A DNA stretch of 60,000 nt from Hydractinia symbiolongicarpus. Lineage: Eukaryota; Cnidaria; Hydrozoa; Anthoathecata; Hydractiniidae. Positions 1-13,500 of this stretch are shown here, in pieces. The notes under the pieces are model-generated. The model had not been told where the DNA came from. It worked only from the letters and a program-made list of their open reading frames with translations, and searched no databases. Both the position numbers and the translations under genes were made by a program. The stretch covers positions 3,908,001 through 3,968,000 of the forward strand of contig NC_079889.1 in the NCBI RefSeq assembly GCF_029227915.1, read 5' to 3'. How positions within the stretch are numbered: the first letter of the stretch is position 1; the number at the start of each line of letters is the position of its first letter.

Positions 1-590
1 AAGTGTCATAATTTATTAGAAAAAGTCCTGATGCACTTTAAAAGAACTGTTTATAGGTTTCTTGCTTGGATATCTAGATTGCGCTCACTGTTCTTAAAGA
101 AACTTTAGCCTAGTTTTAGCCTAAAATGTCAATCTTAGCTCTTAGAAATACGTTTGCGTATAAAGAACAGTTTTTATATTTTTAGTCACGTTTTTTTGTG
201 GATTTTCTACTTTCAAGTCTCTTCTTCATCTGTTGCTTCTATGGAAGAAACAAAAAAACATATAAAAAAGTATGTACAATACACAGATGGAGAGATCTTT
301 GCAAAGATTTTATTTTGCGAAAAAGGTAATGTCGCGAATAATTTGTACAGCTTTAAGTAATTCTTTCATATTCTTGAAATACAATGCCTAAATTTTAGCA
401 ATCGTCCAAAATATTGTCAAAATTTAAGCAATTCGCATTTATGATCCAAAAAAACTTGCAACTTTAATTCACAGTGGCAATAAAGAATTTGACATTTGAA
501 CAGTCATTAAAGAGACCAGTAGATCGAATGTAAGGGCAGAAACTTCAAATGGAAATAAACAATTCACATTTATGGGGGACGTTTTTTTTT
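1..590. other. No gene seen, left edge
   Basis: AT-rich sequence with one 68-codon ORF (154-360, plus) that has no recognisable domain and no splice context. The unseen 3' end of the minus-strand EF-hand gene may lie here or left of the window, but I could not find a terminal exon with matching phase. Confidence 0.5.
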
Positions 591-970
591 GAAGTAGGTG
601 ATCAATATTTAGGGCGAAGCAGGTGAACAATATTTAGGGCGAAGCAGGTGAGCAATATTTAGGGCGAAGCAGGTGAGCAATATTTAGGGCGAAGCAGGTG
701 AGCAATATTTAGGGCGAAGCAGGTGAGCAATATTTAGGGCGAAGCAGGTGAGCAAGATTTAGGGCGAAGTGGGTGAGCAATATTTAGGGCGAAGCAGGTG
801 AGCAATATTTAGGGCGAAGCAGGTGAGCAAGATTTAGGGCGAAGTGGGTGAGCAATATTTAGGGCGAAGTGGGTGAGCAATATTTAGGGCGAAGCAGGTG
901 AGCAAGATTTAGGGCGAAGCAGGTGAGCAAGATTTAGGGCGAAGTGGGTGAGCAATATTTAGGGCTAAGT
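591..970. repeat. 25-bp minisatellite, about 15 units
   Basis: Fifteen head-to-tail copies of a 25-bp unit (gtgagcaatatttagggcga plus agcag) run from about 598 to 970 with no length change. Two positions vary between units: aatatt or aagatt, and agcag or agtgg. The variants are interspersed (units 7, 10 and 14 carry both changes), which indicates unequal exchange after the variants arose. There are no unique spacers, so it is not a CRISPR array. It lies 3' of the last visible exon of the EF-hand gene, possibly in its next intron or its flank. Confidence 0.95.
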
Positions 971-1502
971 GCAAAAACAACAATTGTTTATAAAAAAATG
1001 TAATAGTGAGCCTTTGGGAAAATTACCGAAAATTCGCCTGTCACGTAGCATGATGTTTCTCTCGCGCACAGAACATATTATTTAAATTAAATTACAATAG
1101 GTAAGTTTTCTTACATGGGTTGCTATCTGCCATTGAATATTCTGTATTTGTTGTGATGTTTCTTTAACTTCCTGCATCAAAAGTAAAAAGCGGTAAATTT
1201 AACATGCCACAAAATTGGACATTAGAGCGTTTACAATATTAATTTTAGCCTCTTTTCAATTCTTTCATCGTTCTTACACGATTCCTGGCGAAATGGAAGT
1301 CACTTTGAGGTTTGTGAAATTCATATACGGTCGGAACGATTGAAATTGAAAAATAGGCCGTTTACATTGAGTGTGGCTTCGGAAACCAATAAAATAGTTC
1401 AGGAAAGCAAAAATTCATTTTGCAGTCTATTCATATCCAATGTTGGTAGAAATTTGCCTTTGATTGTGGTTTGTCAGGATGACGTTAAAAGAAATTACGT
1501 AC
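971..1502. other. No feature seen
   Basis: AT-rich sequence immediately downstream (minus strand) of the exon at 1503-1610. It would be the next intron of the EF-hand gene or its 3' flank. No exon with matching phase was found. Confidence 0.4.
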
Positions 1503-4500
1503 CTCCTCCTTGACAATGTCCACAAAATGTTTCTTTTTGATGGGAACATCTTGATCAATGTTTGCATTAATACTGATATCGTTGACACCATCTTCATCAG
1601 AAGGAAATACCTGAACAAAGAGGCAAAACTAAGTTAGTTTTGTCGATCACATCACAATAATGAATTTATGATTTAAGGGCTTGAGAGTATTTTAGTATAA
1701 TTTCCGTAAACCCTAAAGCTCTTCATTAAAAGTGGCCGCAGGTTCAAATTTTTCATTTAAGGAGAGTTCAGGCGGTTTTGCGGTTAAAAAACTTAAAAAA
1801 AAATGTATAAAAATCATTTCACATTTTAGTAGACTTTGCTAAAATTAGGAGAAAATTAAGAGTTGCTAGAAATTAAGTCTTTCCTTGCATACTGGTTATT
1901 ATTGATTTTTATATAAAAAATACTTATATTTTGGAAGAAAACGAATGCATGTAAGGAAAAGAAATAATTTTATTAAGTAGATTTCATGTTTTCAGAATAT
2001 TTAGAATATTTTCCTTCAAGAACTAATAATAGCCGAGTTAGAAAATCCTTACATCTCAGGAGAATTCAATTTCCCGATAAAAAGTATTCTTTGCTTGAAT
2101 TTATTATTTCATAATTATTTTTGTTTTTATACTTATCAGATTAAACAGTTGAAGACCTTATATAATAATACGAAGTGTATGTGACGGTCATAGTGGATGT
2201 CTTCATTTTCTTTTAAAGTCGCCGAAATCTTCTTTGAAGTCGCCGAAAAAATTATGTCCATCTTGTTTACATCACGTGATAAAAACGACTCAATTTGATT
2301 TGCTGTAATAAATTTAACGGCTGACATTAAAAAAACGGCGTCCTCTTGATACCAAAAAAAACCCCACAAAAGAACGATCTTGAAGAAAGTGCAAAAAGTG
2401 GTTCAAAAAAAGTGAAGTTTGAAGTGAGGAATGAAGCTAGAAGTAGTAAAGTTAGAAGTAGAAAATAAAGGCTAGAGTTTCAAGGGGATTTTAAATTAAG
2501 AACTTTGATATTTTTAGACGTTCGGTTTTTATGTCGCTGAAGCAAGAAGACTTGCATTTTCCAGGTAAGCCACAAAGCATCAAACTCAAAGTTTTATATT
2601 TTACCGCGAAAAAAAAAAAAAAATAGCTAGCATATTTGTTTACATTTTGTTGCATAATTAATGTATCCCCTGGCGCGTAACTAAAATTCAAAATGCTATA
2701 TACTGCTGTTGCTGGCTAACAAACAGAAAACTTTGGTTTCGAAAAATGGTGTCCTCTAAACTGAACTCACTGTAATGTTATCATTTTACATTACTATTGT
2801 TTCTCTTTATATGTGTTTTACTAAGCATAAATAGCTGGCTTTAGATTTAGCTAAGTGTTCCCAGTTTAATTTTAAGTATATTTAACTGGGTGTCTTAGCT
2901 ACTGTTAGCTAGCTAATGTTTGCCTCCAAGGCGTGCTCCCCATCCCATTGATGCTAGCTCAACCTATGAGTTATGTTGTTGTTCCTCTTTTTCAGTTATC
3001 TATATATAGCTAGCTACCTTAGTTTCCAAAGTTCTCTTCCTTTTTGAGCACGAATTATGATGTAACAAGCTAGCCACAAAATCTTACAAAGACTTACACT
3101 TGCAGGATAGTGTGACGTATATTTATGCCCATAGAGTATAATTCTTTTAACATTTCCTGTAAACTTTACAAGTGGACCATGTGCAATATGACAAGTGGAA
3201 TAAATGTTTTCAGAATTTAAAGCATGTGATGTGTGTTAAGTTATTTTTTATTGTTTTGTTTCTGACGTATCCTGTTAAACTTTTGTTAGCCTACATGTAA
3301 AATGCCAGGTTATTTTTACAGGGGGTTGTAGACATTTGATTAGACATTTACGTGGGTTTATGACTTCATTTTGATTTATGAGAGGATGGTATGGTTGCTC
3401 GTCTTTTTTGTTTGTGTTGCTAACTGGTGATTTTTAAAATGTTGTGTAAACCTTTGTGGAAATAGACCACTGCAATATACTGAAAGAAAACACATTTGAT
3501 CCTGTACATTATTTTAATCAGCGTTTCAATCTGTACGCATTGCAGGCAACAGATAAACTATATTTCGCCGATTTATTTTAAATCTGCACTGCTGACATCA
3601 GCAAAAAATCTACAACAACCTATTTTTCCATCTTCTTTCTGCCTAAGTGGATTCTTCCACCGGCCTTATCGCCTAGTTGTTATGGATACATGAAACTCTA
3701 AGTACTGCATAGAAGCTCAGTTTTATTTATTTATTACTTTTGATATACGGCTTCTGTGATCTAATAATATAGTCGAGCACTATTCCGAGGATTGCATCAC
3801 GCACCTATTTTGAAAATATTTATCAGAAAGAAAAAATAGCGCAGTTGTATTTCTTAAAGAATTAAACAGATATAAATTTCGCGATAATAAATTTTTGCGA
3901 ATTTGGCAAATAGTGAGTTTCTCAAGAATTTCCGCCCGAACTAATTTTTGCAAATAGACAAATACTCGCGAAGTTCAAACTGTTATAAATAAAACCCCTA
4001 CCTAAATCAATAAACAAAGACTAGTTATGTTAAAAAAAACATTGGCATGCTAGAATACTAAACTGCTAATGCTGTCACATGCAGTAGGTTGGGAATAAAT
4101 AAAAATATTGTTCTAAGATTAGAAACAAAATGTTACTCTATTCTTCACCTTTATTTTATTAGATTTTGCTTCGCCAGAAACATCGGCTGTGCAGGAACAC
4201 GATTCTCCACACCTGCATAACTTGACCTGGAAAAACACGAAAAAAAAACAATATCTAAACCAGATTTCAATCAGAAGTCAGGTTTTAAAGGAGCTCTTAG
4301 GAAGACGGTTTTCAACGACTGGAAAAAATGAACAAGAGCAATTAAAAAAACATTTTTTTTTTTATTTCTTCAGGACATCCCACTAAAATGGCCTACAATG
4401 GAAACATAAATTCTTGAGAAATTCCCAGAAATCACTAAGGCTTCCCAGGCACTCAGATAGTTTTCTCACGACACTGTATGACCAAAATCAAAAATGAATG

Positions 4501-7500
4501 AGAAAAATGTTTTGCGTTAATTTTAACAGAAAAGGTGGGTAGAATGACAGCAGTTAGAAGGTTCCCTGAGAGATTTTAACACTTTTAAGGTTTTCAAGTT
4601 TTTTCTCGATTTGTGGTTGTTTCTCACTCTAGAAGTTAAAATTTATGCCAGACAGGAATGTTCTTTAGCATAGAGGTGCAAATAGAAGGAAATTGGGTGA
4701 AATCATAGCAAAAGTGAGCACAAAAACAAACTTGACAAATACTAAAATTGTAGTGACGAAGTATTTAAAAGAATGAAAACTCAACGAGTTGCTGCAAGAG
4801 ACAATATATCATATAATAAACATCCATATTCCAAGCTCTCACAGTTTTCTTGCAAAGTGATGCACAGTTAGAATTTTCCCTTTAAATCTAATTTCAAGTT
4901 TTTAGGTTTTCAAGATCTAACGAATACCCTTTCTTATTGCTAAATTATTCATGCAACAATTTCATACTCACAGTAGCATCAGACGAAGTTAAATATTTCT
5001 CCAATATTTCAGATTGACATTTGTTTTTTGATGTCTAAGATGAGAATTATTCGTAATTCAGTGTGGTGGAGATGGAAAAAAACACCATAAGATACAGAAT
5101 AAAAATATAGAACATAAAATGAAATATACTGTATTTTTGTTTTAGTTCTCTAAGTACCGCTATAGCTACTACTATAGCTTTAGATGGAATCAAGCGATAC
5201 GATAAACAACATTATTTTTCTAGGACTTCGCAGAGAGAACAACAAAAAAAACACAAAAATAGGTAGTCACTGACCATTTCCTTGCGGATAGATGTATTGG
5301 CTAATGGAGGCTTCGCCCATTGCCGTGGAGTATTTAACAATTGTTCACTGGTTTTGGAAGTCGCCTTCACTGGTATGATTTTTAGACTTTCCTGCAACAA
5401 AGAAAGAGTTGAACAACATTAGCAGTTTAAATAACAAACAACATTTTGCCAATAACAGAAGAAGCATCTGTTTGGATATTTCTTCCGAAGAGAAACAGTC
5501 AGAATAATGTCAGACGTTTGTTAATAATCCTGACAAATAAAACTGGTATTTGCTGCTGCTTTAAAACGCAATGCCACCACCACCAACGCAAAGCCACCAG
5601 CTGTTAAATTATGACTAAACACCTAAAGATAGACGCTGTAATCACAGCCAATGAAAATTATAAGACAAAAATCTATTCTTTTTGTAACATATGTTTTGTC
5701 TGCTATTGTGCTACCTGTTTTGTTTTTTTCCATGTTTTACAATAATTATGGCATCACACACAGCTACTACTCGCACATCGGCTTTTCTGTTTAAGAACCA
5801 GTTGACGTCGCTGCGATTTTAACTGTACGGCTTTATTCAATAATTTAAAATAAGGCTGTTAATCTCATTTGGCGGGTAAACATGTCATCAAAGACTATTT
5901 CATAAAAAAGGATTGTTAGATAGTAAACTGGTATGTAGGGCCAGTGTCTTGTCCAAACAAACTTTTAGGGTCAAGCAAATTGGAGCAATGCGCATGTATA
6001 TTTCTGAAAAGTAATGCGGAAAAGTTATACAGAAGGAGAAACGTGTAAAAGAAATCCTCAAAATATTAAACTTCTTATAGATTTGCATTGTAGCATTCTT
6101 GGTCGAACGTTTTAACGTATATTTTTTATATCTCATTTTTTCCGTCCTGACCTGTATTTTTGCAGCAAATAACCTATATACCAATATCAGTACTTAGACG
6201 AACAAACGCACTGACCATACTTTAATAAATGGCAAATGTGGTTACATTTAACTTCATTAGATAAACAGACCCCAAGTAAAATTATTCACGACTCAAATTA
6301 AATTCTTAGACTGGCCAAACGTCTTTAAAAACTGATCGAACAACCTTTAAATTTAGTCAACGGGACTAACGAATAGTCAAAACGTCTGATTTCGTCGGAG
6401 TGTGCAACGTTAGCAAAAAAATTGTGAGCTTTTTGTGCTGTAGCGGAAAATTCAGCCGAATAAAATTTAAGACCTATAGACTAAATTATTAGTGTTTCGA
6501 ATTGAGAATATAGTGTTTTGAGAATAACTCTCTGAAAAAATGTGGGGAATTATGCCTTATGTTTCATTAGTTACTGTCTATCTAAGTAAGCTCCATAGGT
6601 TAGCTTGATGAAAATTTTAATACTAATTTTAAACGTTATTACATAGCTTCTAAAAACAGGGCAATTTATACCACATAAACTTACGAGTTAATGTGGTGTA
6701 AATCCCAACTACATCCTTTAGTGTTGATGTAAACTTACACAGGTGTAACATAAGACAGGCACATATAATAGGTAAAACAAATTATGCTCAAGTAACCAAT
6801 GTTATCACATGCTTGACCTGACGACAGTTTATGCATACTTACCGTATGTCTATGTTACGGGGAAAATAACCAATTGGAAATTATGTATATATGTATAAGG
6901 GTTAGGGTTATTGTTAGTATGCATTAAAATCGGTGGATATGCATAATTCTTGAATTTATTACAAACTCCGCAACATTGATATATCACCCGGTGTTTAAAA
7001 TACAGACACAAAAATGTTTTAGAGTGCATATAAAATTAAAAAAGGGAATTTTTATGAATCAGAGCCAATATTACAACAAAGTTAATAAACCACTAAGCTG
7101 CGCCCAGTATGCTTCTTGAAGAAATCAAACAAAGTTCGGTATATAATGTTTTAGGATAAAATGGGGATAAAATCCAGTGGTTTTCTTTTTAAGAAGTTCA
7201 ATTGTAAATGTACCTCAAACGCTTTATCTAAAAAGTTGTAACATCTCTCATCGTGTGTTATCAGCTCTTCTTTAAAATCGCATAACTAAATAAACAAGTG
7301 GTTGTCCATGTTTTTTGTTGTTTTTAATTTAACACAAATAAATAGACAGAAATATAAGTTAAGAATATTCTCCTAACAATAGTGAGACAAATACAGGGTT
7401 TTGATAGTGAATATTTTTAAAAAAAGTCCAAATTAAAGACATTTTATATCCTCGTCCTTTCAATAGATGAATTCGGCTATAACAAGGTAGAAAAGATTAC

Positions 7501-10500
7501 GAAAGGAAAACGACGAGATTAACATCATAATTGAGATATTGCCAAATTTTTTTACTTGAGGAAATGCTGCCGTTGTAAAGACTTGGTCCGTATAAAGGAG
7601 ACTCTGTGTACATGAAAATTTTTCTATACAAAGCTTCGTAGATGACACACTTACTCTCAGTTTCTGGAGTTATTGGGTATTAGACACTTAATTCGCTCAA
7701 AATGAACGTTTTTTAAGAACAGAAAGTACAAAAACTTCTTCCAAATAAATTTTAGATGAGCTCTCACTTTTTAGGTAAGAGGAGGGGACTCTCATTCTAA
7801 AAGAGGCACTGTTTAAAGTAGTTACCTACATCATAGAGGTGTCGTCTGTCAGTGGTTTCCTTGACGGATTTTTTCTTGGGTAGTTCTTTCGTGACAACAG
7901 ATGTGTGATCTGCACTGATGAAAAGACATGAAGAAAACATGAAAATTAATCATAGAGTCATATCGTCACTTATGTTACGTACCGTAATATTTCTAATTTA
8001 GTGCGGACTAAAAAATAATTATTTTGGGCGTGCGTAGTATTAATAACAAGAGATAAATTACAGCCATATTATTAACTCAAGCACACCCAAATTTGAAGGA
8101 AAATTTGACCATTATCGCAATAAATTAGAGGAAAAAATGGTTGAATGTAGAGAAAGCTTACAACACTATTTCACTCGACACCGAGATGGTATAAAGATCT
8201 TTTGATGTCTGCCGCATTACGTCTATAGACGAAGATAAAGTTCAAAATGAAAGATATATGGAACATGCTTCTAAGAATCTTGAAGATGATGCCGATGTTG
8301 ATGAAGAAGATTCTTTTACATTGTAAATATTTTATGTGTACTCAATTCGCAACATAATTAGAGGAAATTTTAACCTTAGACGCAATAAATAAGAGAAAAA
8401 TTGAAAATTCCCAATACTTCACCCGCATATTATTTAGAGGACAAATGATTATTTAAAACTTGCAAACATGGCTATACGCACTAAATTAGAAAAAATACGG
8501 TATATGTGTTAACGCACAGTTAAAATGGTGTTTTTTGGCGGGTTCCCCATCAAACTATGAAACAAAAAAACATCATGAGAATCTTACTGAAACAGTTCTG
8601 ACTCTTAGAGAAAGTAAAGAGTTGAAACTTTCTACGAAAAAAAATGATCTAAATTGTCTTTTAATTTATCCCCCTTTCCCTTATCCATAAACCTTTTTTA
8701 CTACAACACGAAACACTGTTTTCAACGTTATCCTTGTCTGTATAAACCCTGCGTTGTTAGTGTCACAATCTCCCTATACTCTATCGGTAAAAGACGTTGT
8801 GTATTGTTGAAATGTTAACTTTCCTGTTAACACCACGATTATGTCGTTGTTCTATTCCACGCCGTCGGTGTATAATTTTAAAAGCGTCTAAAACGGACCT
8901 CACCTCATCAGTAACTCTAAGAACTCATAAAGCATCACGCGATCTGTTACCAATCTGTTCAAATGTCGCAACTGCCATATATAGAACAAAATGTATATAA
9001 TGTATGGGTTATTCAAAAAAACTAACAACCAAATTTGAGGGCGGAAATACAATGATTTTGGGCAATTTCCAGGGTAGGATGGTTACTCGTTTCTCAGGAG
9101 TATTTTAAGAACTCTTTTCTAGGACTTATTTGGTTCTACAAAAACAGATATTTTATTTAGAATTTTTTTTTTACTACTTTTCCAGGAAGAATTCCAAGAG
9201 TATGTACAGTTCCAGGTGTTTTAATGCTTTTCCAGAAGTAGTGGCCGCTCTACAGGAGTGCCTGTTCTAAATAATTTATCTACACGAATTTGCTTATAAC
9301 AAGAGTTCAAAACATGAAAACAAATTTATCTACACGAATTTGCATATAACAAGAACTCAAAATGAAAACAATCCTAGCAAGAAAGCAAAACATTCTTAAT
9401 GAACCTACAGAATATGTCAATCTCTGAGGAGACATTGTCTTTCCACATAATTTCATTGCTCGCAATAACAGTTTATCTTCTAAGCCTGCTTGATCTTTAT
9501 GTTCGTAAGTTTGGAACGCCACTCTCGCTGTGTGCAGCTCTGCAAAGCTATAAACAAAAAATAAATAACATAATAACAGCTATTTTATTTGAGTACATAA
9601 ATACTTCAAAACAAACCTAGCTTCCAGTTGAAGCACAGAAAAAACAGTACGTTGTGATACGTTCAAATAAACCCTTCTGCTATCATATACCTATATGATT
9701 TTTTGACTTATTTAATGTCCAATCACTACACAGAAAATTAAGAGAAAGGAAAGAATATCCTTTTCACAATTTTGATTTGCTGTACTTTTCCTTATTGGCT
9801 TCTATTTTTATTATTTTTTTAAAATAACATGAAAATTCGCTATTATTTAAAAAAAATGGCTATATAATATAAATTCAGATATACAAACATTAGGACTTTT
9901 CAGAGTTTTAGAACAATGTCATGAAATCATGCAATGGTAAATACAGGTGTCAGACAATTTTTTTTTTTACATAAAGAAAATAGCTTTTAATGCTTGATGC
10001 AAGGTAACACTTCTTATATGAGGACATTTTAATAAAGCACCCCATTTAGCCAGACATGAAATACACATTTACCAGCATAGACAATTTTAGGGCTAAATAG
10101 TAGGATTGAAAAATTGTTACATCCAAATTTCAAGACGGTTTTAAAAACACACGATAAAACTTTGATTGAATTTTGATTGAACTTTATGGCATTGGTATTG
10201 GAAATTTTAACAATTTTTTAAAAAAATTTAAAAAAACACTAACATGTAATTTGTAACTAACATCCTAAAACATAACAACAATACATTTGTGCATGACTTC
10301 GTGGGATTCTTTCACACGTTTACATAACTATAGCATGTTAATGCTACCACAAACAATTTTATATACCTCATAAGCCGCTGTGACAGTAATTCCACAGCTT
10401 TCATAAAAACTTTAATGTTGTACGATCCATTGTGTACATTAAACGTCTTATGTACATGTGGATAAAAGATGTCGCTTTCCAATAAAATATATATCTCCTA

Positions 10501-13500
10501 AAATAAAGACCATAAAGGGGCACATCCTAAAATAACTTGCATAGAGACCACGATTTCACAGCTCCAAAGCAAAGGAGAAAAGAACTTGAGAGTTCGTATG
10601 AACAGGATGGTGTCACTATTGAGAAACAATTTAATAAAATTTTTATATAAAGATTTATAAGTGTAGTTTTTTTGAATAGTTAAACATTGTTTTCGATAAA
10701 AATGAACGCCATGTACGTATAACCTTGTAGTGTTTCTCAGATAGGAGGTTCTCTCAATGAATATAAATGCATTAAATTATAATCCTGGCAGTAAATTAGC
10801 CGACTCACTTAAAATTGTTAACAGTAAAAAAATTACCTTTGTTGTCAAATTTGGTTGTATTTTCTTATCAACAGGTACATTGCAATAGAATATTTTTCCA
10901 TGAAACTAAAGAAAAAATTTCAGTACTTTTTTAATGTTATGGGTCAAAAATATAATTATAATATCAAGCAAAAGATTTCTTTCAGGAGGGTTGATTTTAA
11001 TTTATGAAATCTTGGTTGGCCTTCAACTTGGTGATACAATACAAAGACAGCACTAATGGTATATTCTTCTTTGTTGTTCAACAAAACTATTATTGATGAA
11101 ACCAAACATAATATTTATATTGTTTAAGGTAATACAAGGCCACATGCAAACATGCAAAGCTTAATAAATAAAAATATTGAAAATTGTGGCACCATTAAAG
11201 GGACTGTACGGTAAAAATAAAGTTGTTTGTATATTTCAAGTTATAAAAAATAACTCACGAAAATATATTTCTTTTTCCATAAAAGTTTCTCATATCATTC
11301 ATATCTGCAAACTTTTTTCAATAACATGTTGAAGCATGGCTTCATTCTTTTTGTGTGAATGTGCGCAAAAAAGACTGGGTTAAAACATTAACATGCGTAA
11401 TTATGCATGTGACGTAGAGCAATTCAGAAAGAAAGACAGAGCAAGCGAAATATAGAGAACACCCTTAGCAATGTAATGTAAGTTTTTTAGTAGGAAGCAA
11501 ATAAGTTTTTATTGCATGAGAAAACGATTTTATATTTCGTAACGTAAATAAAATGTCTTCGAACTTTACTGTTATTGGATTTCAGTACGAACCAGAAAGG
11601 TCAGAGGCAGAAATAGCGGCACAGCCGAGGCCTGTATATAACGACGACGGCAATGACCAAGTACTTCCATGCGAAAATTCTAGGTTGAATAAACCTGTTA
11701 ATGAATGGTGCCGATGTGGGAATTGCGAGAGAATGCCGACGGGCAAAGAATGTCTATGCTGTGTTGATGTGGATGCGATAAAATACTTTCATCTCAACGG
11801 TAGTGCACTTTTTTCTATAATATATATATTTATGCTGTACAATTCTTCACCAAGCCTCTGACATAATCTAACGTAAACCTCAAATGATATTTTTTCATTT
11901 TAGAACAAGAATGCATTACTCAACACCCTCATTTTTATTGGGTTGTCCTACTCAAGGACGCTCTTTGGACTGCCTTAGTTGCTCTTCACGACCGGGAAAG
12001 TCGCGGTATACCAGAACGCGACAATGTACCAAATAGGTATTTTCTGTTTTCCTTTTTTTCACTACTTCATTTACATGATATATATGTTATTTATTCATAT
12101 TTTTGTCTGTTAAAGGTCTTATAGATATGCTGCCTATCGTCAGTTTTGCTGGTTCGTACACAACAAACTAGGAAGAGGTGTGAGACGGGTTATACCAGCA
12201 TGCGTTGTTTCCCGTATTAGGAAGGAATACCCGAGCACAGATGGCCAATACACTGGGTTTCGAGGTGATGATGAAGGGGGAGAAGTGGCAGAAATGGATT
12301 TGTTGTGGACAGAGGATGAGTAATCATCCGGAAAATCTGTTTTATATATATATGTACAATGATAGTTATTTACAATTAGTTTTATATTTACGTTTTTACA
12401 ATTTTATTCGCTTATATTTTGTAGATTTTTCAATTATTTCTGCACGTGCAGGTCTATCATCAGGAGCAATTTTCAATGGAAGTTGACGCTTCAGCCGACT
12501 TCGTTTCGAAGCTTTCCTTTTGACTTCAGCTCGTTTCAATATTTTCCTTGTAATATGCGATAGGTAACTATAGTCTTTATCGACTTTCACAACCTTTGCC
12601 ACAAATCGTTTGTTGGGCTTTGAATATGCCACCTTGAAAAGAGGGGTTTCTACGCCTTCCTCGTCGACTTTGCATTTCTAAATGAGAAAAAGACTTATTG
12701 ACATTACGAACAAATTATATAAGAACATGTGCGATCCCGTACCCAGCGCTTCTTGCCTGCGCTGGTACGAGGTTGAGAACATTTTTGTGTTACAACGTTT
12801 AAATAACGCTGTTTGTCTATGAAATGATAGTTACCTGTTCTCTGTCGATGTTGTGGTTGTGATCCAAAATGGCAAGCTGTGTTCCAGCCAACATCTTCTC
12901 CATTTTGAAAAATATGGACTTATATAGAAGTGGTTAGAATTAAAGCAAAAAAATGTGACACCGGGAACTAAAATGTTATTTGCCCTATTTAGTATGGACT
13001 TTTTTATGCCGTGAAAGTGTATATATCCTGAATATCCTGACAAATTCATATCTTTATGACATGAAACTTGCAGCAGTTGTATATATATGAGACAAAAAGA
13101 ATAATTTAGCAAATTTTTTTTCTTGCTGATGTCAGAATTTTAGTGTCACGTGATTAGTAAATTAAAAAATTCAGGAAATTTATGTGATGTTTGGGAGCGT
13201 TCCAAGCAATATTTTTTGTTTTTCTGTTAGTAATGTTTAAAAACATCCATTTTTTTGCATATGAAAATGGATGAATGGATATACAGTCAAATTTCTGAAA
13301 TATATCGCATTAGAAAATGTAAAAATCAGGAGCAAATTTTAAAGGTGGCGGAAGTTAACCAAAATTTGAATTTCACTCCAAGTATTATTGAATTACTATA
13401 ATGTCGTCATACTATACTGGGTTACAAATTCAATTCTAAAAAATATGCAAAAACAGATAACCTATCATCTATAATATATAATAACTAGTCTAAAATGTGC

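Noticed and set aside
591-970. CRISPR-like array
   Set aside because: Units are contiguous with no unique spacers, and the genome is eukaryotic; it is a minisatellite.
4162-4385. Plus-strand exon after ttattttattag
   Set aside because: Open for about 74 codons, but ends in a poly-T-coded phenylalanine run and has no recognised domain or partner exon; too weak to call.
6898-6910. Telomere-like gggttaggg
   Set aside because: A single occurrence, not an array.
8797-9000. Plus-strand ORF at 8797-9000
   Set aside because: Its second half is the reverse of the minus-strand EF-hand gene exon 8904-8971, and it has no support of its own.
11160-13440. Terminal inverted repeats around the P2X7-ballast gene pair
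   Set aside because: Compared both flanks by eye and found no matching ends or target duplication, so a mobile element is only a hypothesis.
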